Shown: positions 8,784 to 17,255, counted from the first letter of the stretch. The stretch: 64,000 bases of DNA from Acidipropionibacterium acidipropionici (GCF_001441165.1 NZ_CP013126.1:2881551-2945550), one strand, 5' to 3'. Notes: generated by a model not told the origin, from the letters alone. Program-made: numbers and translations.

Positions 8784-9452
8784 TTAGGCGCGAACTGATT
8801 CGGCTGCTGTCTCGCCGTTGTAGGGCTCCTCGTCGGCGAGGATGAGGCGACGCACCGCCCGGGTGAGCCAGGCGAGATAGGCCTCATCGCTCCACCCCGA
8901 TTCGACGACGAGCTGGACGTAGCCCTCCGGGGAGATGAGGAAGGAGAACTCCGCGGCCAGTTCATCGTCGGGCCGCGTGCTGCGGCACAGATCCCGGTCG
9001 CGGTAGGCCTCGATCGAACGCAGCATGTCGTAGCGGCGGTTCTCCTGCTGGGTGGCGTACCTCCGTGCCACCGCCGGATCGGAGGCCGCTGCCTCCAGCA
9101 GACGAGGCCACAGACTCGAGATCGACGCATTCGCCCGGGCGATCCAGCCCAGATGGAAGGCGAGGAACTCCTCGCCCCGCAGTGGCGCCGCCTGCTCGCC
9201 GAGCTCCCGATGATGCAGCGGGCCCTCGCCCATAGCGCCGGCGAAGGCCAGGTCGAAGGCGTCCATCACCAGTGCGGCCTTCGGCCCGTTCTGCTTGACG
9301 GTCTCGGTGGAGACGCCGGCCCGCCTCGCGATCGCGGCCAGCGAGGTGCCCGCGTAGCCGGACTCGGCGAAGGCCTGCGCGGCGGCGGTGAGGATGCGTC
9401 GGCGGGTCGCGGCGGCCTGCGCGTCGCGCAGGGGAGAGACGTATGGAGGCAT
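8784..9452 (-). CDS. TetR-family regulator (divergent to FAD oxidase)
   Basis: 222 residues. The N-terminal helix-turn-helix has ATRRRILTAAAQAFAESGYAGTSLAAIARRAGVS with TETVKQN as recognition region. The C-terminal domain is helical and unassigned. It is divergent from the FAD-linked oxidase at 9603. The 150-base gap holds an inverted repeat overlapping a good promoter (9463-9497), so this protein probably represses both itself and the oxidase. The inducer is unknown. Confidence 0.88.
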   Translation of the reverse strand: MPPYVSPLRDAQAAATRRRILTAAAQAFAESGYAGTSLAAIARRAGVSTETVKQNGPKAALVMDAFDLAFAGAMGEGPLHHRELGEQAAPLRGEEFLAFHLGWIARANASISSLWPRLLEAAASDPAVARRYATQQENRRYDMLRSIEAYRDRDLCRSTRPDDELAAEFSFLISPEGYVQLVVESGWSDEAYLAWLTRAVRRLILADEEPYNGETAAESVRA

Positions 9453-9462
9453 GACAGATCCT

Positions 9463-9497
9463 GACTATTGACTTTCCTCATGGGGTAGTCAATACTC
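9463..9497 (+). promoter_or_regulatory. promoter overlapped by inverted-repeat operator (TetR site)
   Basis: TTGACT (9468-9473), 17 bases, then AATACT (9491-9496) makes a sigma-70-type promoter reading toward the FAD oxidase. The -35 and -10 lie inside an inverted repeat, GACTATTGACT (9463-9473) and AGTCAATACTC (9487-9497), matching at 10 of 11 positions. The inner TATTGACT/AGTCAATA arms are perfect. This is the expected site for the adjacent TetR protein. Confidence 0.65.
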
Positions 9498-9602
9498 CAT
9501 GCAGGCACTCAACATGCTATCAGCGCAGATCGCCGCTGTCCTCGCCTTTCCACGCGTCCCCGGATGCCTCTCGCCCCCGTCTCACCTTGACAAGGAAGAA
9601 CC

Positions 9603-10994
9603 ATGCACCTTTTCAGAAGATCCCAGGTCCTGCCCGGAGAAGAGTTCGCCGCCCTGCGCTCCCGGCTCCACGGCCGTCTCCATCTACCCTTCGAGGCCGG
9701 GTGGGACGCCGCCCGAACTGCGTGGCAGCTCGCCGTCGACCAGCGTCCCGTGGCCGTCGTCGAGGCGGCCGACGTCGTCGACGTCTCCCTCACCGTCCGC
9801 GAGGCACGCCGCCTGGGGCTCGCGGTGGCTCCGCAGTCGACGGGCCACGGCGCCGGGACGATCGACGCCTCGGGCGCCGTCCTGGTGAGAACCCGCGGGC
9901 TTGACGCCGTGGCCGTCGACCCGGGCCCGGCCGTCGCACGGGTGGGGTCCGGTGCCACCGCCGGGGCCCTGGCCGAGGCGGCCCAGCGGCACGGCCTGGC
10001 TGCGGTCCGGGGGATGGCGCCATCTGTCGGGGTTGTGGGGATGACGCTGGGCGGTGGGCTGGGATGGTTCGCCCGCTCCCACGGCCTGGCCGCCAACAGC
10101 GTCACCGCGATCGAGGGGATCGACGCCACGGGCGCCGTCGTGCGAGCGGATGCCAGCCATCATCCGGACCTGTTCTGGGCGGCACGCGGGGGAGTGGCGC
10201 CGATCATCGTCACAGCCCTGGAGGTGTCCCTGCACCGCATCGGCGATCTGCAGGCCGGGACCCTCATGTGGCCCATCGAGGCCACTGCCGAGGTGGTGCG
10301 CGCCTGGGGCGCCTGGATCACTGGCCTGCCCGAGGCCGTCACCTCCCTGGTGAGAGTGCTGCGCTTCCCGCCGGCGCCCGGCATTCCCGAGCCTGTCCGG
10401 GGCCGTTCCTTCGTCGCGGTCGAGGCCGCCCTCCAGATATCCCCGCCCGAGGCCGAGGATCTCCTGGCGCCGCTTCGAGCCCTGAACCCGGTGATGGACA
10501 CCATCCACCCGATGGCTCCGGTCGATCTGGGACCGCTTCACGGCGACCCTCCCGATCCCTCCCCGGCGATCGGATCCTCCGTGCTGCTCAAGGAGATCAG
10601 CCCGGCGGCTCTTGAGGCCTTCATCACCGCAGCCCTGGCTGAGCCTTCTGAAGCCCTCGTCTCGGTGGAGCTGCGGCACCTCGCCGGTGCCGTGGCACCG
10701 GGTCGGGGCACCGGAGGGGCGGTGTGCGATGTCGACGGCGAGGGACTGGTCTACTGCGTCGGCATGATCCCGGCTCCTCAGCTGGCCGGAGCCGTCACCT
10801 CGGCCGCTGGTGCCGTCGCGGACGCGATGGGACCGTTCGCATCGGCGCGGTTCGTCAAGAACTTCGCCGAGCGGCCGGTCGACGCAGCGGCGCTCTACGG
10901 ACCCGCGACGGACAGGCTCGGGCGGATCGTGGAGAGTTGGGACCCGCACGGCATGATCCGCGTGGGCCACCCGGTCCCGGTCGCCTCCGTGTAG
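9603..10994 (+). CDS. FAD-binding (PCMH/BBE-type) oxidoreductase
   Basis: 463 residues of the berberine-bridge-enzyme/6-hydroxynicotine-oxidase type. The PCMH FAD domain has PVAVVEAADVVDVSLTVREAR, QSTGHGAG, VRVGSGATAG-like loops, GMAPSVGVVGMTLGGGLGWFAR and DLFWAARGG. The C-terminus has the substrate domain and the closing YGPATDRLGRIVESWDP. It likely oxidises a small organic substrate with O2 through covalently bound FAD (inference; the substrate is unknown). SD AAGGAAG lies about six bases before the ATG. It is divergent from, and probably repressed by, the TetR protein at 8784. Confidence 0.87.
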   Translation: MHLFRRSQVLPGEEFAALRSRLHGRLHLPFEAGWDAARTAWQLAVDQRPVAVVEAADVVDVSLTVREARRLGLAVAPQSTGHGAGTIDASGAVLVRTRGLDAVAVDPGPAVARVGSGATAGALAEAAQRHGLAAVRGMAPSVGVVGMTLGGGLGWFARSHGLAANSVTAIEGIDATGAVVRADASHHPDLFWAARGGVAPIIVTALEVSLHRIGDLQAGTLMWPIEATAEVVRAWGAWITGLPEAVTSLVRVLRFPPAPGIPEPVRGRSFVAVEAALQISPPEAEDLLAPLRALNPVMDTIHPMAPVDLGPLHGDPPDPSPAIGSSVLLKEISPAALEAFITAALAEPSEALVSVELRHLAGAVAPGRGTGGAVCDVDGEGLVYCVGMIPAPQLAGAVTSAAGAVADAMGPFASARFVKNFAERPVDAAALYGPATDRLGRIVESWDPHGMIRVGHPVPVASV

Positions 10995-10995
10995 T

Positions 10996-11061
10996 TGTTT
11001 CTGGGGAAACACGGAAATGGTTCCTGGAAAAGCACAACCGTGAGATCGTTTCTCTGGAAAT
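10996..11061 (+). promoter_or_regulatory. dyad repeats in the MarR-gene promoter region
   Basis: Three related dyads occur between the oxidase stop and the MarR start: TGTTTC-tggg-GAAACA (10996-11011, perfect 6-bp arms), TTCC-t-GGAA (11021-11029) and GTTTCTCTGGAAAT (11048-11061). They are plausible autoregulatory sites for the MarR protein. Confidence 0.45.
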
Positions 11062-11082
11062 CATTTCTGATAGGGTCCGGTC

Positions 11083-11583
11083 ATGGCCAGACGCGAGGAA
11101 CCGGGAAGAGATCAGCGACGAGCCTGGATCGCCCTGGCCACGGTGGCCGAGCTGCTGCCGCGGGTGGTGGATTCCGGCGCCACCGCGGGGGCCGGGCTGA
11201 CGACCTTCGAGTACATGCTGCTGGGCGCACTGCACTCCGCGGGGACGCCACTTCGCACCGGCGAGCTGGCCTCGGCCCTGGACTGCCCGGCCCCCCGCGT
11301 CTCCAAGGCCGTCACCAGGCTCGAGGGCCGCGCTCTCGTGGCGCGCAGCGCGCTTGACGGCGACCGGCGGGCCACCGAGGTGAGTCTCACCGACCAGGGC
11401 CGGCGGACGCACCGCCGGGCGCTGGGCGAATACACCGACTTCGTCTTCGGGTCGGTGCTGAAAGGCCTGGCGCCCGGAGAGCTCGACGAGCTGGCCGGGT
11501 TGCTCGGCAGGGTTCTGGAGAATCTCACCGCGCTGTCCGAGGGAGCGTCTGGACCCGAGTCATCCGATAGCGTCGCCCCGTGA
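11083..11583 (+). CDS. MarR-family transcriptional regulator
   Basis: 166 residues. The winged helix-turn-helix has LTTFEYMLLGALHSAG, LRTGELASALDCPAPRVSKAVTRLEGRALV and the wing DGDRRATEVSLTDQGR, followed by a helical dimerisation region. Its stop overlaps the GTG of the GNAT gene, so the two are probably co-transcribed. Upstream GTTTC/GAAAC dyads are candidate autoregulatory sites. The ligand is unknown. Confidence 0.9.
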   Translation: MARREEPGRDQRRAWIALATVAELLPRVVDSGATAGAGLTTFEYMLLGALHSAGTPLRTGELASALDCPAPRVSKAVTRLEGRALVARSALDGDRRATEVSLTDQGRRTHRRALGEYTDFVFGSVLKGLAPGELDELAGLLGRVLENLTALSEGASGPESSDSVAP

Positions 11584-12089
11584 ATCAGACCACATCGAAC
11601 CAGACGACCCTCACCGATGGCGCCGTACTGCGCGACGCCCGCCCCGGCGACGAGCCCGGGATCCTGGACTGCATCCGGGCCCTGGCCGTCTACGAGCGGG
11701 AGCCCGAGGCGGTCGAGAACACCGTCGAGGCGCTGACCGACAGTCTCTTCGGAGACCGGCCGAAAGTCTTCGCCCATGTCATGGAGCGCGACTCCAGGAT
11801 CGTCGGCATCGCGATCTGGTTCCTCACCTACTCCACCTGGACCGGGCGGCACGGCATCTGGCTCGAGGATCTCTACGTCCTGGAGGAGTTCCGCGGCCGG
11901 GGCTACGGCAAGGCACTCGTCTCCTCTCTCGCCGCGGTCTGCGTCGAACGCGGATACCCCCGCCTGGAATGGACGGTGCTGGACTGGAACGCTCCCTCGA
12001 TCGCCTTCTACCGCAGTATCGGCGCCGCACCGATGGACGAGTGGACCACTCAGCGCCTCACCGGGGAGGAGCTGGCCGCGCTGGCCTGA
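11580..12089 (+). CDS. GNAT-family N-acetyltransferase (SSAT-like)
   Basis: 169 residues, starting at a GTG that overlaps the MarR stop (GTGA). Acetyl-CoA site: LEDLYVLEEFRGRGYGKALVSSLAAVC, with Q/RxxGxG/A as RGRGYG. The C-terminal LDWNAPSIAFYRSIGAAPMDEW is the SSAT/diamine-acetyltransferase-like ending. The substrate may be a polyamine or related amine, but this is inference. Its 3' end overlaps the convergent TetR gene by 40 bases. Confidence 0.88.
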   Translation: MNQTTSNQTTLTDGAVLRDARPGDEPGILDCIRALAVYEREPEAVENTVEALTDSLFGDRPKVFAHVMERDSRIVGIAIWFLTYSTWTGRHGIWLEDLYVLEEFRGRGYGKALVSSLAAVCVERGYPRLEWTVLDWNAPSIAFYRSIGAAPMDEWTTQRLTGEELAALA

Positions 12090-12712
12090 GGCCTGGGCGC
12101 GGCGGCCTCGAGCAACCAGCGCAGCAAGGAGCGGGCATCCTCGGGGCCGACCTGCCCCGGGGTGTCGATGAGCTGGGCGGCCAGGCCGTCCACGAAGGTG
12201 TGAAGCACCGCCGCCCACTGCTCGACGTCGGCGTCCGGATGGGGCTGCCAGGCATCCTGGGAGCCGAGTGACGGATACCCGTACAGGGAGGCGATGCACC
12301 GGCGGTAGAGGGCACGCTGATCCGCCCATATCTGTGACCCTCCCTCCGGCGGGTTGCGCCGCTCCCACTCCACGAGCGCGGTCCACAGCGCGAGCTCGCG
12401 ACGACGCGTCTCGTCCAGGGGGAGCATCTCCTCGATGATCGACGCCATCTGCTCGACCATCGTCGTGCCGGGATGCGGGCCCTGGACCCGTGCCAGGACC
12501 ATGTCGCGCAGCCGCGAGGCGGCGACCGCCATGACGTGCGCCTGCAGCTCCCGCTGATTGGGGAAGTAGTGCCGAAGGGCCCCGGTCGAGCAGCCGGCCG
12601 CCGACGCCACCCCGCGGACGGTGACACCGTCCAGTCCCTGCCGCAGTACCACCTCCAGGGCGGCCTCGGCGATCTCGGAACGACGCTGATCATGATCCAC
12701 GACTCTGGGCAC
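12050..12712 (-). CDS. TetR-family regulator (BetI-like)
   Basis: 220 residues from a GTG at 12712. The HTH reads RRSEIAEAALEVVLRQGLDGVTVRGVASAAGCSTGALRHYF. The C-terminal helical domain resembles the BetI-type TetR_C. It is divergent from the GAP-family membrane protein at 12818, with inverted repeats in the shared promoter (12723-12776). No Shine-Dalgarno is visible, so the message may be leaderless or start at an inner GTG (12700). Confidence 0.87.
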   Translation of the reverse strand: MPRVVDHDQRRSEIAEAALEVVLRQGLDGVTVRGVASAAGCSTGALRHYFPNQRELQAHVMAVAASRLRDMVLARVQGPHPGTTMVEQMASIIEEMLPLDETRRRELALWTALVEWERRNPPEGGSQIWADQRALYRRCIASLYGYPSLGSQDAWQPHPDADVEQWAAVLHTFVDGLAAQLIDTPGQVGPEDARSLLRWLLEAAAPRPQASAASSSPVRR

Positions 12713-12722
12713 AGGATGACGT

Positions 12723-12776
12723 TAGCACGCCCGTGCTATTTTATATGTCACAGCCGTGCTTTATAATTTCGCACGG
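12723..12776. promoter_or_regulatory. divergent promoter with two inverted repeats (TetR operators)
   Basis: Operator 1: TAGCACG-cc-CGTGCTA, a perfect 7-2-7 repeat at 12723-12738. Operator 2: CCGTGC (12754-12759) and GCACGG (12771-12776), 11 bases apart, flanking a consensus -10 TATAAT (12762-12767) reading toward the GAP-family gene. The shared half-site GCACGG suggests one regulator, the adjacent TetR protein. The AT-rich stretch between them probably holds the promoter for the TetR gene. Confidence 0.65.
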
Positions 12777-12817
12777 GTGTGTACTTACCTTCCGTGGATC
12801 TGAGAGGAACCGGACCG

Positions 12818-13495
12818 ATGCCGATCGCAAGCCTCGGAGCCGTCCTGGGACTGGCGGTGCTCGACATGCTGAGTCCCGCACTGGTCGGCATCACGATCTA
12901 TCTGCTGCTGGCCGGTGGACGCAGCCGCACCGGCATGCTCGTCGGCACCTACCTGGTGACGGTCGCTGCGTCGTACTGGCTGCTGGGGGTCGCTCTGGTG
13001 CTCGGGCTGGGCGCAGTCCTGCCGCACATCGACGAGACGACCCTGTCGTGGGTGGAGGGCGGTGTCGGCGCGGTGCTGCTCTCGGCCAGCTGGTTCATTC
13101 CGGCCAGGCCCCGCAGGACAGCTGATCGCTCTGAAGAGCCGGGCGGGACACTCACCGCCCGGAGTGCGGCGCTCCTCGGTCTGGGCACCTGGGTGTTCGA
13201 GTTCTGGACCGCCGTGCCGTACTTCGCCGCGGTCGGCATCATCGCTTCGGCCGCTCCACCGCCGGGGACGTGGCTGGGGGTCCTGGGCGGCTACGTCCTG
13301 GTGATGATCCTGCCCGGCATCGCGCTGTATCTCACCTGGCTGGCCCTGCGCGAGCGGTTGCGCCCGCGCCTGGAACGGTGGCGAAGCCGCCTGACGGCGG
13401 GATCGCGGAGCGCCGTGAGCTGGACGATGGGCATCGTCGGAGTGCTGCTGGTCCTCGATGCGCTACCCGACCAGATGCGATTCGGTGCCGGCTGA
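12818..13495 (+). CDS. GAP-family (LysE-like) integral membrane protein
   Basis: 225 residues with about six hydrophobic helices. The first is GAVLGLAVLDMLSPALVGITIYLLL, and the last is SAVSWTMGIVGVLLVLDAL. The layout matches the GAP/Sap (LysE-superfamily) transporters of actinobacteria, which export lipids or small molecules; the substrate here is unknown. I chose ATG 12818, with GAGAGGAAC upstream, over a GTG at 12779. It is divergent from and probably controlled by the TetR gene. The 3' end overlaps the convergent threonine aldolase by 33 bases. Confidence 0.75.
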   Translation: MPIASLGAVLGLAVLDMLSPALVGITIYLLLAGGRSRTGMLVGTYLVTVAASYWLLGVALVLGLGAVLPHIDETTLSWVEGGVGAVLLSASWFIPARPRRTADRSEEPGGTLTARSAALLGLGTWVFEFWTAVPYFAAVGIIASAAPPPGTWLGVLGGYVLVMILPGIALYLTWLALRERLRPRLERWRSRLTAGSRSAVSWTMGIVGVLLVLDALPDQMRFGAG

Positions 13496-14554
13496 GACCG
13501 GATCCTCGCAGACCCGACGGATCGCGTCGGCCAGAGCGTCGACGTCGTCGGCGGCGGTGTCGAAACCGCACATGAGGCGGGCGGGGGAGTCGGGCGTCCC
13601 CTCGCCGTGGAAGCCGAAACCGGCGCGCAGAGATTCCGCTGCGCCCTCCGGAAGGACGACGAACACGGCATTCGACTGGACCCGGTGCGCGATCCGGACC
13701 CCGGGCAGGCCACCGATCTGCTCGGCCAGCCGCTCGGCCATCTCATTGGAGGCCGACGCGTTGCGCAGCCACAGGTCGCCCTCGTACATGGCGATGAGCT
13801 GGGCCGAGATGAAGCGCATCTTCGAGACCAGTTGAAGGGTGCTCTTGCGCAGCATCCGGACCCCCTGCGCGAGCTCTGCGGCCCGCGGCCCCGGCGGAAC
13901 GATGACCGCCTCGGCCACCATGGCGCCGTTCTTGGTCGCCCCGAGACTGATGATGTCGACCCCGGCATCCGAGGTGAGTTCACTCAGACCGGTGCCCAGA
14001 TGCGCCGCGGCCACCGCCAGGCGGCTACCGTCCACGTGGACCGCCATCCCGTGCTCATGGGCCGCACCGGTCAGAGACACCACCTCATCGGGGGTGTAGA
14101 CGGTGCCGGTCTCGGTGGCGTCGGCGATCGAGACGGCCGAGGGCTGGGCGAGATGGTGGATCCCCAGTGCTTGCGCGGCCTCGTGGATCTGATCGGGGTG
14201 CAGTTTCCCGTCGGGGGCCGCGACGGTGATGAGCTTGACGCCGGCCTGCTCGGGAGCCCCGGCCTCCTCGGTGACGGTGTGGGAGGACTCTGGGGTGATC
14301 ACCGCCCCCCAGCGCGGCGTCGCCGCCCTCAGGCTCAGCACATTGGCGCCGGTGCCGTTGAGGACCGGGAAGGCCTCCGTCCCGGCACCGAAATGGGCGG
14401 CCATCACATCCTGGAGGCGGGCGGTGTACGGATCGTCCCCGTAGGAGTCCACGGCTCCGCCGTCAGCCGTGACGATCGCCTCGAGCACCTCGGGATGGAC
14501 ACCCGAGAGGTTGTCGGAGAAGAAGGAGCGGCGCTGGGGGTCATGAAGCGGCAT
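13463..14554 (-). CDS. low-specificity L-threonine aldolase
   Basis: 363 residues of the beta-eliminating lyase/threonine aldolase fold (PLP type I). Motifs: FFSDNLSGVHPEVLEAI, SYGDDPYTARLQ, VLNGTGANVLSL, ESSHTVTEEAGAPE, VSIADATETGTVY, AVHVDGSRLAVAAAHLG, and the PLP lysine in ISLGATKNGAM. It cleaves L-(allo-)threonine to glycine and acetaldehyde. An in-frame GTG at 14581 is an alternative start. Confidence 0.88.
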   Translation of the reverse strand: MPLHDPQRRSFFSDNLSGVHPEVLEAIVTADGGAVDSYGDDPYTARLQDVMAAHFGAGTEAFPVLNGTGANVLSLRAATPRWGAVITPESSHTVTEEAGAPEQAGVKLITVAAPDGKLHPDQIHEAAQALGIHHLAQPSAVSIADATETGTVYTPDEVVSLTGAAHEHGMAVHVDGSRLAVAAAHLGTGLSELTSDAGVDIISLGATKNGAMVAEAVIVPPGPRAAELAQGVRMLRKSTLQLVSKMRFISAQLIAMYEGDLWLRNASASNEMAERLAEQIGGLPGVRIAHRVQSNAVFVVLPEGAAESLRAGFGFHGEGTPDSPARLMCGFDTAADDVDALADAIRRVCEDPVSAGTESHLVG

Positions 14555-14594
14555 CACGCCGCCCGATGTTAGCCATCCCACGTTTACAGGCGGG

Positions 14595-15179
14595 TTACGC
14601 GGACGGCGACCAGCCGCGGTCCGCGAAACGCCGCAGCGAGGCCCGCAGGGATCCGTGGAGGATGAACTCCAGATTCGACACCAGGACGTAGGGATCGTGT
14701 CTCATGTCGGTGGCGAACCAGTGCAGCAGATGGCCCAGAACCGCCAGTGTGAAGTGATCGACGACGAAATCCCGGTCGGCCGACGACACCTCGATCCCCT
14801 TACCGATCTCGTCGACGATGACGCTCATCATCTCGTGCAGCCAGTGGTAGAAGAAGTGCTCCAGTCTCACCGCCGTGAGGGCGTGCAGCACCGCGTACAC
14901 CTGGTCGTGGTGGCCCTTCATGTACACCAGCATCCGCACGAAGCCGTCGGCCCACTGGTCGTATCCGGCGTGGGCCATGATGTGGTCTGCCACCTCGGTC
15001 TCGAAGACCCACTCGGCCAGGTCGTAGACGTCGCTGAACTGGGCGTAGAAGGTCTGACGGTGGATCCCGGCGCGGGCAGACAGTCCCGAGACGGTGATCC
15101 GGTCCAGCGGCGTCGTCTCCAGGGCGTCCTTCAGGGCCTGCGCCAGCCTCACCCGGGACCGGGGCACCGCCGCGTCCAT
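14595..15179 (-). CDS. TetR-family regulator (divergent to DUF5692 protein)
   Basis: 194 residues. The ATG at 15179 is fixed by AGGAGGTG seven bases upstream, although the frame is open further upstream. The HTH is LAQALKDALETTPLDRITVSGLSARAGIHRQTFYAQFSDVYDL, as in the DhaS/TetR_C_7 subfamily, with a histidine/tyrosine-rich C-terminal domain. It is divergent from the membrane protein at 15336, with a perfect 8-4-8 palindrome between the two. Confidence 0.88.
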   Translation of the reverse strand: MDAAVPRSRVRLAQALKDALETTPLDRITVSGLSARAGIHRQTFYAQFSDVYDLAEWVFETEVADHIMAHAGYDQWADGFVRMLVYMKGHHDQVYAVLHALTAVRLEHFFYHWLHEMMSVIVDEIGKGIEVSSADRDFVVDHFTLAVLGHLLHWFATDMRHDPYVLVSNLEFILHGSLRASLRRFADRGWSPSA

Positions 15180-15208
15180 CAGGCACCTCCTGGGGCTGAT
15201 CCGCACCC

Positions 15209-15228
15209 GACAGATCGGCGGATCTGTC
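15209..15228. promoter_or_regulatory. perfect 20-bp palindrome (TetR operator)
   Basis: GACAGATC-ggcg-GATCTGTC is a perfect 8-4-8 inverted repeat in the 156-base gap between the divergent TetR gene and the DUF5692 gene. The position and symmetry fit the binding site of the neighbouring TetR dimer. Confidence 0.65.
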
Positions 15229-15335
15229 TGTACCGCGGCTCCTGTGCCGGACCCTACCATTGGCGCACACGATGACGTGCAGATGAGGCGAGAAGGGCAA
15301 TGATGTCCGATCTCACCGACGGAAGGCGATGACAC

Positions 15336-16280
15336 ATGTTTCTCTTCGATTCAATTCCTTGGTACTCCTGGCTGGCATGGTTCGGCGTACTCGCCGGCCT
15401 CATCGCCGTCAATGAGATCACCCGGCGCTGGAAATGGGCGGGGGTGGCGTTCTACATCGCGCTTCCCGTCATTCTGACGCTGTTCGTGTGGCCGACGACC
15501 GCGGGTGCCGGATCCTCGACCGGCACCTGGTTCCACTGGACCAAGGTGTACTCGGCCCTGGCCGGGGTGCTGGGCTTCATGGCGATCCGCTACTTCCCAC
15601 GGCTGGCCGCCAACAGGTGGGTGCTGCTCTTCCCGCCGGCCATCCTGGCGATCAACATCATGGAGGCCTGCGTCCGGGACTTCCAGGTCGGTGCGATGGG
15701 CGCCCACGGGATGGTCGACGGGGTGTACATGCTGTCCGGGGCGTGGAACTACATGAATGGCGTCGCCGGGCTCCTCAACCTGCTGACCATCTGCGGCTGG
15801 GCCGGTATTTTCGTCTCCCGGGACAAGTCCCGTGACATGATCTGGCCCGACATGCTGTGGTTCTGGATCATCGCCTACGACCTGTGGAATTTCGCCTACG
15901 TGTACAACTGCGTCGGTGACCACTCCTTCTACGCCGGAGCCGCGCTTCTCATCTCCTGCACCATCCCGGCATTCCTCATCAAGAAGGGGGCCTGGCTCCA
16001 GCACCGCGCCAACACCCTGGCGCTGTGGATGATGTTCACCATGGCGGTGCCCTCCTTCGTCACCGACTCCCCGGTGGCGGTGGCCTCCTCCCATGACCCG
16101 GTCGCCCTCTACGTGGTCTCCGGGCTCGCTCTGGCCGCCAACGTAGCCGTGGCCATCTACCAGGTGCGCACCATCGTCGCCGGACGGCGCAACCCGCTGC
16201 GCGACGAGCTGTACACCGGGCATCGTCGCTACCGCCAGGTGGTCGACGCCGAGGCCCCCGCACTCGTTCGCGCCCACTGA
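15336..16280 (+). CDS. DUF5692-type multi-pass membrane protein
   Basis: 314 residues, mostly hydrophobic, with about eight or nine membrane helices (e.g. WYSWLAWFGVLAGLIAVNEI, VLLFPPAILAINIMEA, TLALWMMFTMAVPSFVT). There are conserved-looking polar stretches (NIMEACVRDFQ, YDLWNFAYVYNC). I believe this is the DUF5692 family; function unknown. The C-terminal tail is short and basic. It is divergent from a TetR regulator, with a palindrome upstream. Confidence 0.65.
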   Translation: MFLFDSIPWYSWLAWFGVLAGLIAVNEITRRWKWAGVAFYIALPVILTLFVWPTTAGAGSSTGTWFHWTKVYSALAGVLGFMAIRYFPRLAANRWVLLFPPAILAINIMEACVRDFQVGAMGAHGMVDGVYMLSGAWNYMNGVAGLLNLLTICGWAGIFVSRDKSRDMIWPDMLWFWIIAYDLWNFAYVYNCVGDHSFYAGAALLISCTIPAFLIKKGAWLQHRANTLALWMMFTMAVPSFVTDSPVAVASSHDPVALYVVSGLALAANVAVAIYQVRTIVAGRRNPLRDELYTGHRRYRQVVDAEAPALVRAH

Positions 16281-16321
16281 ACCCTTCCCGACGCCCCGGT
16301 AGCCTGAGAGGCAGCCGATCG

Positions 16322-17251
16322 ATGGGAGTCATCATGGGACCCGGGAATCGCGAGCCGGGAGACGTCCTCGACGTCGGTGTGCTCATCCGCCGCGAGCTCG
16401 CTGCCCACGGGATCGAGTCGCACCTGGAGCAGGCCGACGATCTGGAGACCGCCAAGGTCATCGAGGCCTCCGGCAAGGAATGGTTCCTGTGGAACCTGGT
16501 GCATCGCCTCCGGGGCCAGGAGGATCGTGACGCGTGGCCCGACACGGTGCACCGGCACGTCGACTCGATGCTCGAGTCGCGCATCCAGCCCCAGGCCGAG
16601 CAGATGAGCCCCGAGGAGCTGCGCGGCTGCCTGCGCTCCCGGCTGGTGGCTGATGTCGACGACGGCACGCCGACGGACCTGTCCTACGGGCGGCCCTTCG
16701 CCCCCGGGATCATCGAGGTGCTGTGCGCCGACTACCCGCACAGCGTCACCACCCTGGGCCGGGGCCACGTCGAGGAGCTGCCCCTGGGCATCGACGAGGC
16801 CTTCGACATCGGGCGCGCCAACACCGTCGCAGAACCGGTCGACGAGTCCTTCGAGGCGGCCGACGGCGTGAGGATCCTGACCGGGGACTCGCTGTTCGTG
16901 GCATCCAAGGCCATCGACATCGCCGCACTGGTCGGCGGCCCGATCGGCCCGGCCCCACACGGGCTGGCCTTCGCCCTGCCGAACCGCAGCCTTCTGCTGT
17001 ACCAGGTGCTGTCGGCCGAGGACTGGATCCAGCAGACCGCCGAACTGGTCCAGCTCGTCGAGAGCATGGTCGCCGACCCCGAGTACTTCCATCCCGGCGG
17101 GGTGGTGAGCGACGCCGCCTACTACTGGGCCCCCGACGGGCGGATCGACCTTCTGGGCGGACGTCACATCGACGAGGACGGGGAGACGTCGCTGTGGATC
17201 AGCCCGCCCGACAGCCTGGCCGACTATCTTCCGGTCGAACCGCAGGAATGA
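16322..17251 (+). CDS. conserved actinobacterial protein of unknown function
   Basis: 309 residues, soluble, acidic, without signal peptide or membrane segment. A central LAFALPNRSLLLYQVL recalls the ALPNRDxLLV-type motif of DUF1444 (YtpQ) proteins, but the similarity is weak. The C-terminus has YYWAPDGRIDLL. Four bases separate it from the following hydrolase GTG, so the two are almost certainly co-transcribed. No function can be assigned. Confidence 0.6.
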   Translation: MGVIMGPGNREPGDVLDVGVLIRRELAAHGIESHLEQADDLETAKVIEASGKEWFLWNLVHRLRGQEDRDAWPDTVHRHVDSMLESRIQPQAEQMSPEELRGCLRSRLVADVDDGTPTDLSYGRPFAPGIIEVLCADYPHSVTTLGRGHVEELPLGIDEAFDIGRANTVAEPVDESFEAADGVRILTGDSLFVASKAIDIAALVGGPIGPAPHGLAFALPNRSLLLYQVLSAEDWIQQTAELVQLVESMVADPEYFHPGGVVSDAAYYWAPDGRIDLLGGRHIDEDGETSLWISPPDSLADYLPVEPQE

Positions 17252-17255
17252 CGCG

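Noticed and set aside
9463-9497. Intrinsic terminator
   Set aside because: The stem is AT-rich with a 13-base loop and coincides with promoter hexamers in a divergent gap, so an operator is more likely.
10996-11011. parS-like sequence TGTTTC-tggg-GAAACA
   Set aside because: The arms match parS but the central ACGT is TGGG. It lies in a MarR promoter with related dyads, and if the dif call is right the locus is near the terminus, where parS is not expected.
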